Shown here: piece after piece, positions 1 to 5,826 of the stretch
Numbering within the stretch: the first letter of the stretch is position 1
How the letters are laid out: each line of letters begins with the position of its first letter
NCBI GenBank assembly: GCA_013696915.1
Contig: JACCXR010000442.1
Coordinates: 1 to 7,790 of the forward strand
Direction: 5' to 3'
Source of the DNA: Euzebyaceae bacterium
Lineage (GTDB): Bacteria > Actinomycetota > Nitriliruptoria > Euzebyales > Egibacteraceae
DNA length: 7,790 nucleotides
Made by a program: the position numbers and the translations under genes
The notes under the pieces: model-generated
Databases searched by the model: none
The model's input: the letters and a program-made list of their open reading frames with translations, nothing else
Told to the model about the DNA's origin: nothing

Positions 1-72
1 GTCCTGGAGCGCGCGCACGTCGCGCGGCCCCATGGTCTCGATCTCGCGGTTCCAGTACGTCCCGTCCGGCAT
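1..72 (-). CDS. Phenylacetate-CoA ligase-like protein, N-terminal part (runs off left edge)
   Basis: The minus strand encodes 24 residues from an ATG at 72 to the window edge, beginning MPDGTYWNREIETM. The YWN-x-EIETM pattern close to the start is characteristic of the PaaK-like family of AMP-forming aryl-CoA ligases, which activate phenylacetate or related acids to CoA thioesters in the cytoplasm. An AGGAGA Shine-Dalgarno lies at 80-85, seven bases before the ATG, which supports this start. The adenylation motifs lie outside the window, so the substrate cannot be judged; PaaK-like proteins are also used on other aromatic acids. The identification is from a short stretch only. Confidence 0.6.
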   Translation of the reverse strand, partial: MPDGTYWNREIETMGPRDVRALQD

Positions 73-95
73 CGCCGTGTCTCCTGTGGAGGCCG

Positions 96-149
96 TCACA
101 GCCCGAACAGCGTGCCGGCGTTGCCGCAGTCGACGACTGGGGACGTCAT
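96..149 (-). CDS. Possible 17-residue peptide or C-terminal relic just upstream of the ligase gene
   Basis: An ATG at 149 opens MTSPVVDCGNAGTLFGL and stops 23 bases before the ligase start. The open frame extends only seven codons further upstream, to a TGA. No good ribosome-binding site precedes the ATG. It could be a leader peptide, the remnant of a lost gene's C-terminus, or chance. I do not recognise the family. It is listed because it sits directly in front of the ligase start in the same direction. Confidence 0.15.
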   Translation of the reverse strand: MTSPVVDCGNAGTLFGL

Positions 150-444
150 CGGGTCCCAGTCCGGTGTGGGCCGACGGTCGCCTCATACGGTCGTCTCTGC
201 ACCGCGTCTCCTGAGTCCGCGTGCCGCCTCCTGTACCGCGCGGCCACACCATAACGCACATCATGACGGTCGTCGCCCGAATGACATACGCTCGGGGGGA
301 ACTCGGGCACCCGACTGGGCCGTGGGACCCGGGGGCGTCACGATCGTGCCGCGACGCGTGCGGCCGTGGGACTCGCCGGCGGTCAGTTCCGGGGGAAAGG
401 GGCACGTCCCCTTACCGGCTTGCCCTCAGTCTCAGGAAGGCGGA
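150..444. other. Non-coding stretch upstream of the ligase gene
   Basis: I see no convincing gene here. Open frames crossing it have compositions typical of chance frames in GC-rich DNA. It contains an 11-bp direct repeat GGCCGTGGGAC at 318-328 and 362-372 and one hairpin (listed separately). The promoter of the leftward ligase gene should lie here, but I cannot point to a convincing -35/-10 pair. Confidence 0.4.
397..413 (-). terminator. Hairpin downstream of the CopG antitoxin
   Basis: AAGGGG (397-402) and CCCCTT (408-413) form a perfect 6-bp stem with a 5-base loop. It lies about 80 bases beyond the antitoxin stop and just before the ligase promoter region, so it could end leftward transcription. 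On the minus strand the stem runs into TCCCCC rather than a T tract. Confidence 0.35.
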
Positions 445-457
445 GGAACCGTTCCAG

Positions 458-503
458 CGGACCATGCATTCGGTCCGATGGGGATCGCGACCTATCGGTC
501 GCG
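458..503 (-). terminator. Tandem hairpins at the antitoxin stop codon
   Basis: CGCGACC (486-492) and GGTCGCG (497-503) form a perfect 7-bp stem with a 4-base loop that covers the antitoxin TAG stop. A second stem, CGGACC (458-463) with GGTCCG (472-477), follows directly in the direction of transcription, and a small palindrome GGAACCGTTCC lies at 445-455. No T tract follows. This would suit an intrinsic terminator of GC-rich bacteria or a 3'-end protecting structure for the TA transcript. Confidence 0.45.
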
Positions 504-914
504 TGCGGCGGGCGCGGCCTTCGTGCTCGCGGCCTTCGTGCTCGCCGCCTTCCGCTTCCCCGCCTTCTGGGTCGCCGCCTTCTGCGACAGCGGATAACCG
601 CGGCTCGCGCCCGCCTCGCGGACGAGCTTCAGCAGTCGCGAGGCCGGGATCATCGCCTCACCGCCCTCCGCACCGGCAAGGCCGGCCTCGACCCATTCGC
701 GAACAAGCTGCGTTGGCCGTACTCCCCGTTCTTCCGCGTGGCGACGAAGATCGTTGATAGTGGAGCGCGGTAGCCGCAGCGAGGTGGTCACCATCGGCTC
801 GGCCACCACGGAGTCGTCCCGTTGCGTGCGCTCGAGATCCTGGCTGGTGTCGGCCTCGTCGTAGTAGGCGGCGAGTTCACGGATCTGCTGTGCATCCTGG
901 GGCATGCGCATCAC
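492..914 (-). CDS. CopG/RHH-type antitoxin of a BrnT-BrnA-like module, with Lys/Ala-rich tail
   Basis: This 140-residue protein resembles BrnA/CopG antitoxins, which bind their toxin and repress their own operon. The N-terminal segment (about 10-30, AAYYDEADTSQDLE) resembles the 'EFWDTHD' part of the CopG_antitoxin family. Residues about 41-75 form a ribbon-helix-helix: a strand MVTTSLRLP, then two helices with RRHAEERG and PTQLVREWVEAGL. The tail (about 109-135) consists of five Lys-Ala pentapeptides and is basic, probably extra DNA contacts or a flexible linker. The start is the GTG at 914, whose GTGA overlaps the toxin stop; ATG codons at 911 and 905 are alternatives. Toxin-first gene order matches BrnT-BrnA. 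Unlike its toxin, the gene reads through intact. Confidence 0.75.
   Translation of the reverse strand: MMRMPQDAQQIRELAAYYDEADTSQDLERTQRDDSVVAEPMVTTSLRLPRSTINDLRRHAEERGVRPTQLVREWVEAGLAGAEGGEAMIPASRLLKLVREAGASRGYPLSQKAATQKAGKRKAASTKAASTKAAPAARDR
515..589 (-). repeat. Five tandem 15-bp units encoding the xxKAA tail of the antitoxin
   Basis: The units are 515-529, 530-544, 545-559, 560-574 and 575-589. The first two are identical (plus strand CGGCCTTCGTGCTCG) and the others diverge. Read on the minus strand they encode SQKAA, TQKAG, KRKAA, STKAA and STKAA. The identity of the two terminal units suggests recent slippage or duplication. Confidence 0.75.
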
Positions 915-1218
915 TGGGCCTTGCGCTCGAAGGTTCGCTTCTCCGATCGGTTCATGTCCCCTGCCGTGACGACGAACACGCCGCCGTCGCCCTCGTCGAC
1001 GACAACGACCAGGAGATGGCGACCTGCCTCGGTCGCGCCGCAGACGAGGGCCGTGCCACCGCGCCCTGAGGTGATCCAGCGCGGCGGGTCGAACAGCACC
1101 TCCTCGACTTCGTGAACGCGGACGCTGCCTCAGCGACGTGCGCCTCGGACCACTCCGTCCACCGGACCGCCCGGAACACCGGCTCAGCGTATTGCGCCCG
1201 CATTGCGCGAGTCAACAT
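911..1218 (-). pseudogene. BrnT-like toxin, frameshifted
   Basis: The N-terminal piece (ATG at 1218, or at 1203) reads MRAQYAEPVFRAV, then RWTEWSEAHVAE. The C-terminal piece, in another frame, reads VHEVEEVLFDPPRW and continues through HLLVVVVDEGDGGVFVVTA to MNRSEKRTFERKAQ. Together they match the layout of the BrnT family of RelE-fold ribonuclease toxins: helix with A-E-H-G-V, then E-V-x-x-V-L-F, then strands ending R-S-E-K-R. The frame changes between about 1129 and 1113, where the AEHGV motif should be; one missing base would restore about 102 codons. The stop overlaps the antitoxin GTG. As it stands no full toxin is made. A sequencing error would give the same picture. Confidence 0.65.
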
Positions 1219-1240
1219 TCGGCGCTCGTCACTGCGCAAT
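1191..1240. promoter_or_regulatory. Possible operator around the BrnT-like toxin start
   Basis: ATTGCGC occurs at 1191-1197 and 1202-1208, exactly 11 bp apart, and its reverse complement GCGCAAT at 1234-1240 makes an inverted repeat with the second copy. The set straddles both possible toxin starts (1218 and 1203). RHH antitoxins bind such short repeats on the same face of the helix. Two of the copies are inside the toxin coding sequence, so coding constraint may explain them. Confidence 0.25.
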
Positions 1241-1314
1241 GGCACCGTGGTTGACCCGAGGGAGAGCGCGCTCAGGGGTGGCCGAGATCGGCGACCGAGC
1301 CGGCGGGCCGCCAG

Positions 1315-1868
1315 AAGACCCTTGCGCTCGACCCACGCCACAAGCGCGTGGAAGAGGTAGCCGGCGACCGAGAGCAGGGTGACGAACGCGAAGACCCGCG
1401 CCACGCTGAGCTGTGTGCCGGCGATGCGGATCAGTTCGCCGAGGCCGCCGCCGCCGCTGAGGAACTCGCCGACGATCGCGCCGACGACGGACAGGACGGA
1501 GGCGGTCTTCAGGCCGGCGAACACGAACGGCAGGGCGTTCGGCAGCTTCAGCTTGAGGAAGGTCTGCAGGGCGGGCGCACGCATCGAGCGGAAGAGCTTC
1601 GCCTGGTCCGCGTTCGCCGGCGAGTCCCGCGGCCGTGTCGATGAGCAGCGGGAAGAACGCGATGAACGCGGCGAGCGCGACCTTGGACCAGATGCCGAAA
1701 CCGAGCCCCGCCACCAGGATCGGCGCGAACGCGACCTTCGGGGCGGCGTTGACCGCCACGAGGAACGGCATGACGACCAGCCGGCCGAACGCGGTCTCGG
1801 CCACGAGGACGCCGAGCAGGATCCCGGAGACGGCCGCGAGCAGGAAGCCGATCAGGACCTCCTTGGCT
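1315..1868 (-). pseudogene. ABC transporter permease fragment, NitT/TauT (SsuC/TauC) type
   Basis: The protein begins abruptly near 1868 with KEVLIGFLLAAVSGILLGV, normally about a quarter of the way into these permeases, so the N-terminal helices and start are missing. It continues with MPFLVAVNAAPKVAFAPILV and FGIWSKVALAAFIAFFPLLI. At 1618 the frame shifts (one extra base or two missing), then resumes NADQAKLFRSMRAPALQTF and LKLPNALPFVFAGLK, the EAA loop that docks the ATPase subunit. Later hydrophobic stretches reach VAGYLFHALVAWVER. Such permeases import sulfonates, nitrate, taurine or thiamine precursors; the substrate cannot be told. No stop codon follows the homologous part: the frame runs on through 1314-1219 into the BrnT-like start, so the native 3' end is also gone. 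No binding-protein or ATPase gene lies nearby. Confidence 0.75.
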
Positions 1869-2054
1869 GATCCAGAGGTTCTCGCGCCTGGAATCCCTGT
1901 TCCGGGTCCTGACCGTGGCGGCGGCCGACCGCGAGTTCGCCGAGGTCTGGACCCAGCTCGAGGCCCAGCGGCTCGACGAGATGAGACGCTTCGCTCAGCT
2001 CCTGGCGGATCGCGGCTCCCTGTCGCTCCGGCCTCTGTCGAGGAGGCCCGCGAC
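1864..2054 (+). pseudogene. TetR-family regulator, C-terminal fragment
   Basis: From about 1864 the plus strand reads QRFSRLESLFRVLTVAAADR, then EFAEVWTQLEAQRLDEMRRF and AQLLADRGSL. This is the pattern of the ligand-binding domain of TetR regulators (x-L-F-R-x-L-x-x-A-A-A-D-x-E-F-A-x-x-W, then R-R-F-A-x-L-L-A-x-R-G). The DNA-binding N-terminal half and start codon are absent. Near 2034 the expected continuation SVEEARD appears in another frame, and the next expected motif is not recognisable, so the 3' end is decayed as well. It abuts the 5'-truncated permease head to head. It should have no regulatory function. Confidence 0.5.
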
Positions 2055-2157
2055 TCGCCTCCACCCTGTCACACGCACTCCAGGCCGAGCAGCGCCAGCC
2101 AGATCCACCCCGCGATGGCCGCTGACGGCGTTCATGCCAGACGCCCTCGCCAGGGTC

Positions 2158-2175
2158 GCGCGGTGTGGACCGCGC
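2158..2175. repeat. 7-4-7 inverted repeat upstream of the RHH/PIN TA operon
   Basis: GCGCGGT (2158-2164) and ACCGCGC (2169-2175) are perfect inverted copies with a 4-base spacer. It could act as a terminator that insulates the TA operon from the TetR relic, or as a protein-binding site next to the direct repeats that follow. Confidence 0.45.
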
Positions 2176-2181
2176 CTACCA

Positions 2182-2209
2182 TGCGCTATCACTGCGCTAC
2201 GGTTGCGCT
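2182..2209 (+). promoter_or_regulatory. Three TGCGCT direct repeats with 11-bp period: candidate antitoxin operator
   Basis: TGCGCT occurs at 2182-2187, 2193-2198 and 2204-2209, each 11 bp after the last, ending 20 bases before the antitoxin ATG. Evenly phased short repeats of about one helical turn are a common operator design for ribbon-helix-helix repressors. A weak -10-like TATCAC (2187-2192) overlaps the first copies, with TGGACC (2166-2171) as a poor -35. Binding there would block the promoter. Confidence 0.5.
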
Positions 2210-2229
2210 CTCTGCCGAGGGAGGGGTCG

Positions 2230-2652
2230 ATGGCACCGAGAAGCACCTCGTTTCGAATCAGTGAGGCGGCCAAGCGACGCTTGGCGGCCCGCGCGGAACG
2301 GGACGGCATGAGCGCGACCGCGCTGCTCGAGCGGCTCATCACCGAGGCCATCGACGCGCTGGACCATCCTGGGGTCATCCACCGTGGCCCGCCCCACGAC
2401 CGGCGAGCGGCACTGGCGGCGGGGCCCGACATCTGGGAGGTCGTCGCGCGGCTGCGAGACCTCTCCGGCAGCGAGGAACAGCGCATCGCCGCACTCGCAG
2501 AAGAGACCGATCTGCATCCGCGCCAGATCCGCATCGCGATCGGGTACGCCGCCGAGCACGCCGAGGAAGTCCAAGCCCGCATCGAACGCAACGCGGTCGC
2601 GACTGAGGCCAGCCGGCGAGCTGCCGAGCAGCGCGCCGCGTTGCTGGCGTGA
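2230..2652 (+). CDS. RHH antitoxin with DUF433-like C-terminal domain (partner of DUF5615-like toxin)
   Basis: This 140-residue protein should neutralise the adjacent PIN-like toxin and repress the operon. Residues about 5-45 form a ribbon-helix-helix: the strand STSFRISEAAKRRL, then ERDGMSATALLERLITEAI. Residues about 70-125 contain GPDIWEVVARLRDL and then HPRQIRIAIGYAAEHAEEV, resembling the C-terminal helices of DUF433-type antitoxins (I-R-x-A-x-x-Y-A-A-x-x-x-E). The end is Arg/Glu/Ala-rich helix. The ATG at 2230 is chosen because AGGGAGG (2218-2224) sits five bases upstream and the RHH strand starts right after it; the open frame goes further upstream only through the TetR relic. The stop overlaps the toxin GTG. 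Confidence 0.75.
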   Translation: MAPRSTSFRISEAAKRRLAARAERDGMSATALLERLITEAIDALDHPGVIHRGPPHDRRAALAAGPDIWEVVARLRDLSGSEEQRIAALAEETDLHPRQIRIAIGYAAEHAEEVQARIERNAVATEASRRAAEQRAALLA

Positions 2653-2978
2653 GCCGGTTCCTGCTCGATGAGATGTACCCGACCGCCGCCGCCAGGTTGC
2701 TGCGCGAGCAGTGCGGCCACGACGCTGTCCACTTCTCGGAGATCGGCCTGGGTGCCACCGACGACGCGGACATCGCAGCGGTTGCCCGTGCCCAGAGGCG
2801 AGTCGTGGTGACGGAGAACGTCGTCGACTTCGCCGCCGAGCGCGACGTCGCATTGGCATTCCTGCTCAAGAAGAAGCTGCCCGCAGGCGGCGGCCAGGCC
2901 GCAGCGCTCGCAGCCCTGCTGGAACGTTGGGCTGCCGCGAATCCCGATCCCTACCTCGGCCCGCACTGGCCAACGTGA
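2649..2978 (+). CDS. DUF5615-like PIN-type toxin
   Basis: This 109-residue protein starts at a GTG (2649) whose GTGA overlaps the antitoxin stop, so the two are translationally coupled. The N-terminus SRFLLDEMYPTAAARLL and the motif RRVVVTENVVDFA are typical of the DUF5615 PIN-like family, usually partnered with DUF433 antitoxins. Candidate metal-binding acids are D7, E31, D38-D41 and E56 or D60. PIN-domain toxins are Mg2+-dependent ribonucleases; activity for this subgroup is inferred, not shown. The reading frame is intact, in contrast to the toxins of the other two modules in this window. The C-terminus PDPYLGPHWPT is short. Confidence 0.75.
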   Translation: MSRFLLDEMYPTAAARLLREQCGHDAVHFSEIGLGATDDADIAAVARAQRRVVVTENVVDFAAERDVALAFLLKKKLPAGGGQAAALAALLERWAAANPDPYLGPHWPT

Positions 2979-2992
2979 CGTGAGGGCCATGG

Positions 2993-3012
2993 AGCGGCGG
3001 GACCCCGCCGCT
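2993..3012. terminator. Bidirectional hairpin between convergent TA and two-component operons
   Basis: AGCGGCGG (2993-3000) and CCGCCGCT (3005-3012) form a perfect 8-bp GC stem with a GACC loop. It lies in the 37-base gap between the convergent toxin stop (2978) and response-regulator stop (3016). There is no U tract. Its position is ideal for ending both transcripts. Confidence 0.6.
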
Positions 3013-3015
3013 GCA

Positions 3016-3714
3016 TCAGGGCTCGCTGGGGCTCCCGGCAGGGCCGCGGCCGTGGCTGCTGCTGCGGAAGGACGCGTGCCGGCCCAGGTGGGCCAGGACA
3101 GCGAGGACGCGCCGGTGGTCCTCCTCGGCCTCGGCCAAGGCGAGCTTGGCCATGATGCTGCTCACGTGCGTCTCGACCGTTCGCTCGCTGAGCCATAGTC
3201 GCCTCGCGATGCCGACGTTGGTGCGTCCCTCCGCCATGAGCCCGAGCACCTCATGCTCGCGCGCGGTCAGCAGGATCAGCGGGTCGTCACGGCGGGCGGG
3301 GTTGATCAGTCGCGCGACGACCTCGGGGTCGAGCGCGGAACCTCCGGCGGCGACGCGGGACAGAGCGTCGAGGAAGTCGTCCACGTCGAACACCCGGTCC
3401 TTGAGCAGGTAGCCGAAGCCGCCGCCTGCCACCAGATCGACGGAGTGCCGGGTCTCGACGTGCTGGGACAGCAGGACGATGCCCAGCTGCGGGAATGCCG
3501 CTCGCAGCTGCCGCGCCACTCTTGCGCCGTCGTCGGTGTGGTCTGGTGGCATGCGGATGTCGATGATCGCGAGCTGCGGTCGCGTCGTGTGTACGGCGGC
3601 CGCCAGCGCGGTGGCGTCACCCGTCTTGGCGACGACCTCGTGACCGGCGTCGATGAGGAGCCGCGCCAGGCCCTCGCGGAACAGCGCGGAGTCCTCGCCG
3701 ATCACGATCCGCAC
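3016..3714 (-). CDS. LuxR/NarL-family response regulator
   Basis: This 232-residue regulator has a receiver domain (1-120) and a LuxR-type helix-turn-helix (about 148-210). In the receiver, E7 and D8 form the acidic pocket, D52 in IIDIRMPP is the phosphoacceptor, S83 is the switch residue and K105 the conserved lysine. The HTH reads LTAREHEVLGLMAEGRTNVG, then IARRLWLSERTVETHVSSIM. The start is the GTG at 3714, giving VRIVIGED; the same frame is open further upstream but lies inside the kinase gene and encodes no receiver. It overlaps the kinase 3' end by 13 bp, so the pair is co-transcribed and coupled. Once phosphorylated it should dimerise and bind DNA; the palindrome at 5723-5738 is a candidate target. 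Confidence 0.93.
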   Translation of the reverse strand: MRIVIGEDSALFREGLARLLIDAGHEVVAKTGDATALAAAVHTTRPQLAIIDIRMPPDHTDDGARVARQLRAAFPQLGIVLLSQHVETRHSVDLVAGGGFGYLLKDRVFDVDDFLDALSRVAAGGSALDPEVVARLINPARRDDPLILLTAREHEVLGLMAEGRTNVGIARRLWLSERTVETHVSSIMAKLALAEAEEDHRRVLAVLAHLGRHASFRSSSHGRGPAGSPSEP

Positions 3715-5687
3715 GGCAACACCGCTTCGACCACCGTTCCCCGTCCCGCTGGGCTCGCCACCGTCAGCGAACCGCCCAGCGCGGCGACGCGGTCGTTCAG
3801 CCCTGCCAGCCCTGATCCGGCTCGCAACGTCGTTCCGCCGCGCCCGTCGTCGGAGATCCTGACACGGACCACCCCGTTGGACCGGACCACCCACACGCCG
3901 AGGCGCCGCGCCTCGGCGTGCTTGACCGCGTTCGTGAGCGCCTCGCTGGCCACGTAGTACGCGGTCGTCGCCACGGCGTCGGGCAACTGGTCGTCGGGCA
4001 CGTCGAGATCGACCGTCATCGGCACGCTCTGCGTCAACGCGATCAGCGCCGCACCGAGCCCGCCGTCGAGCGTGCTCGGCCGCAGACCGTGGGCGATCTG
4101 GCGCAGCTCGGCGACGGCCGTCCCCAGCTCGGCGACGCTCTGGTCGAGCAGTCCGTCCACGTCGACCGCGCCGTCGTGGATGTGGCGTTGGGCCAGCCGA
4201 AGTGCCATGCCGAGCGACACCAGCCGTTGCTGGGCGCCGTCGTGGAGGTCGCGTTCGAGCCGCCGCCGCTCATGGTCGCCCACCTGCACCAGCCTGGCTC
4301 GGCTGGCCTCCACCTCCCGCAGTGCACCGGAGAGCTGCAGGCGCAGCCGTACCACCTCGACGAGCATCGCCGACGCGGCGGCGACCTGGCGCAGCAGCTC
4401 CCGGGAAGCGGCACCGACGCCCGGCAGCAGCAGGCCGATCTGCACGCCCCCCTGCGTCACCGGCACGACGGACCCGACAGGGTTGGTGCGCGCGCCGGCC
4501 GCATCGATGGCGCCGCCGACGCCGGGGACGAGGTACCCGACCCGGAGGGCGGGATCCCGCAGTGCCGAGCGGAGCACCTCCTCCAACTCCTCCGGCTGGG
4601 CCTCGCCGGCGTGGGTTCGTTCCCGCAGACCGTCGATCGCCGACAGCGCAGCCTGCCGCAACGGATACAGCCGCCGGTCCACCCGGCGCTGCAACCGCAT
4701 CCGCAGGGGAGCCAGCGCGAGCGCGCACGCCGCGGTCGCCCCGGCCGCCGCGACGGTGGACTTGGGGCCGAGCACGATTCCCGCGGCGAACGACATGGCG
4801 GTGTAGACGCCCAGCAGCACGGCCGTCACCGCGCCGTAGGTGACGGCGCCGGCGAGGGCACGGTCGACGTCGTACAGGTCATGGCGCAGCATGGCGATCG
4901 CGGTCGCGACCGGCGTGCCGACCAGGACCGCGATCAGGGCGGCGAGCGAGAACCACGCAGGACGGCCCACAAGCACCAACTCGACTCCGCAGCCGATGAG
5001 TGTTGCCGGCAGCCCCAGGCCCGCGAGCGCGAGCCACTTCAGCTGCGCCCGGCGAACCTCGTCGGCGCGCCGGTACTTGACGACCAGCGACGCGGCACAG
5101 ACCACCGTCAGGGCCATCAGCCCCAGCAGCGTGATGAGGCCGAAGACGAGCAGGACGCCCTCGGGGAGCGTGCCGAACGGGACGGGCACCGGCTCAGCTG
5201 ACTGGGCACGGTAGACGGTGGGGTCCAGCGCAGCGGACGCCTGGAACGCGACCGCGTCGACCACCAGCGCGACCGGCACCCAGCGCCAGCGCCGCCCTGG
5301 CAGGCGCCCGTCCGGGAAGAACAGCAGCAGCAAGCCCACGGCCACCAGCAGCCACACGCCGCTCTCCCGCAGCGCGGCGACGACCCAGTCGCTGACGACC
5401 GGCAGCGCCCGCGGCTGCCGGTCGAGCACCCGCCAGTAGACCTCCCTGGTGACCAGGAAGACCATGAGGTGGCCGATCCAGGTCAGGAGCGGACCGACCA
5501 CGTTGCCTGGACGCCGCCTGGCCACGACCAGCCCCACCACGGTGGCGACCGCACCGACGCCCACGACGCCCGCGAAGTAGGCGACATCGTCGGTGGTCGG
5601 GGACCGCGCGACGACGACCATGCCCGCGACGATCAGTGCCCCGGTGAGCAGGGACATCACGATCGCCAGGCGGCGCGGCCACCTCAT
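3702..5687 (-). CDS. Membrane sensor histidine kinase, HisKA_3 type
   Basis: This 661-residue kinase is the partner of the overlapping response regulator. About ten hydrophobic segments fill residues 8-327, among them 8-28, 35-57, 112-124, 136-152, 175-202, 217-239, 245-266, 281-305 and 309-327, with the FPDGRLPGRRW loop (124-134) and RHDLYDVDR (268-276) common in actinobacterial kinases. A linker (about 340-470) leads to the dimerisation motif HERRRLERDLHDGAQQRL, where H482 is the phosphorylated histidine. The ATPase domain has N586 in SEALTNAVKH, DDGRGG (613-618) and GSGLAGLNDR. No extracytoplasmic sensor domain is evident, so the signal is probably sensed in or at the membrane, and is unknown. 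The start is the ATG at 5687, without a strong Shine-Dalgarno. The frame is clean throughout. Confidence 0.93.
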   Translation of the reverse strand: MRWPRRLAIVMSLLTGALIVAGMVVVARSPTTDDVAYFAGVVGVGAVATVVGLVVARRRPGNVVGPLLTWIGHLMVFLVTREVYWRVLDRQPRALPVVSDWVVAALRESGVWLLVAVGLLLLFFPDGRLPGRRWRWVPVALVVDAVAFQASAALDPTVYRAQSAEPVPVPFGTLPEGVLLVFGLITLLGLMALTVVCAASLVVKYRRADEVRRAQLKWLALAGLGLPATLIGCGVELVLVGRPAWFSLAALIAVLVGTPVATAIAMLRHDLYDVDRALAGAVTYGAVTAVLLGVYTAMSFAAGIVLGPKSTVAAAGATAACALALAPLRMRLQRRVDRRLYPLRQAALSAIDGLRERTHAGEAQPEELEEVLRSALRDPALRVGYLVPGVGGAIDAAGARTNPVGSVVPVTQGGVQIGLLLPGVGAASRELLRQVAAASAMLVEVVRLRLQLSGALREVEASRARLVQVGDHERRRLERDLHDGAQQRLVSLGMALRLAQRHIHDGAVDVDGLLDQSVAELGTAVAELRQIAHGLRPSTLDGGLGAALIALTQSVPMTVDLDVPDDQLPDAVATTAYYVASEALTNAVKHAEARRLGVWVVRSNGVVRVRISDDGRGGTTLRAGSGLAGLNDRVAALGGSLTVASPAGRGTVVEAVLPCGS

Positions 5688-5722
5688 CGGGTCACTCTAC
5701 GGCTGCGCCGATGCAGGCGGAA

Positions 5723-5738
5723 TCCGTGCTGGCACGGA
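5723..5738. promoter_or_regulatory. Perfect 16-bp palindrome in the divergent intergenic region
   Basis: TCCGTGC (5723-5729), TG, GCACGGA (5732-5738). It is centred 43 bp upstream of the kinase start and about 96 bp upstream of the membrane-protein start. The half-site CCGTGCTG recurs in direct orientation at 5748-5755, 24 bp away, flanked by GGAC/GTCC arms (5744-5747 and 5755-5758). The symmetry fits a dimeric LuxR-type regulator; the adjacent response regulator is the obvious candidate, giving autoregulation and control of the divergent gene. The assignment is inference. Confidence 0.5.
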
Positions 5739-5761
5739 ACGCGGGACCCGTGCTGTCCACG

Positions 5762-5790
5762 ATCACAAGCGCCCTGTCCGTCCGTAGCGT
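5762..5790 (+). promoter_or_regulatory. Weak promoter candidate for the membrane-protein gene
   Basis: ATCACA (5762-5767, four of six matches to TTGACA) and TAGCGT (5785-5790, three of six to TATAAT) are separated by 17 bp. They lie just downstream of the palindrome and repeated half-site, an arrangement suited to activation. The match is poor enough to be chance. Confidence 0.2.
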
Positions 5791-5826
5791 GAGGCCACTC
5801 GGTCAGAGCACGTATGGGAGGCCACC

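Noticed and set aside
515..589. Short tandem repeats as a CRISPR array
   Set aside because: Units are contiguous 15-mers without spacers and encode the antitoxin tail.
112..773. Several overlapping plus-strand open frames at the left end
   Set aside because: They are antisense to the antitoxin and otherwise cover hairpins; none has a motif or ribosome-binding site.
1915..2229. Longer N-terminus for the RHH antitoxin
   Set aside because: This stretch is the TetR relic and the operator region; the Shine-Dalgarno and RHH fold place the start at 2230.
1995..2990. Minus-strand open frame of 331 codons
   Set aside because: It is antisense to both genes of the RHH/PIN module, with low-complexity Arg/Ser/Ala composition and no motif.
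3715..3894. Longer N-terminus for the response regulator
   Set aside because: The extension lies inside the kinase ATPase domain in another frame; the receiver begins right at the GTG at 3714.
3918..5201. Long plus-strand open frame (427 codons) antisense to the kinase
   Set aside because: It is the mirror of a clear kinase in GC-rich DNA; its translation is rich in Arg, Gln and His with no domain.
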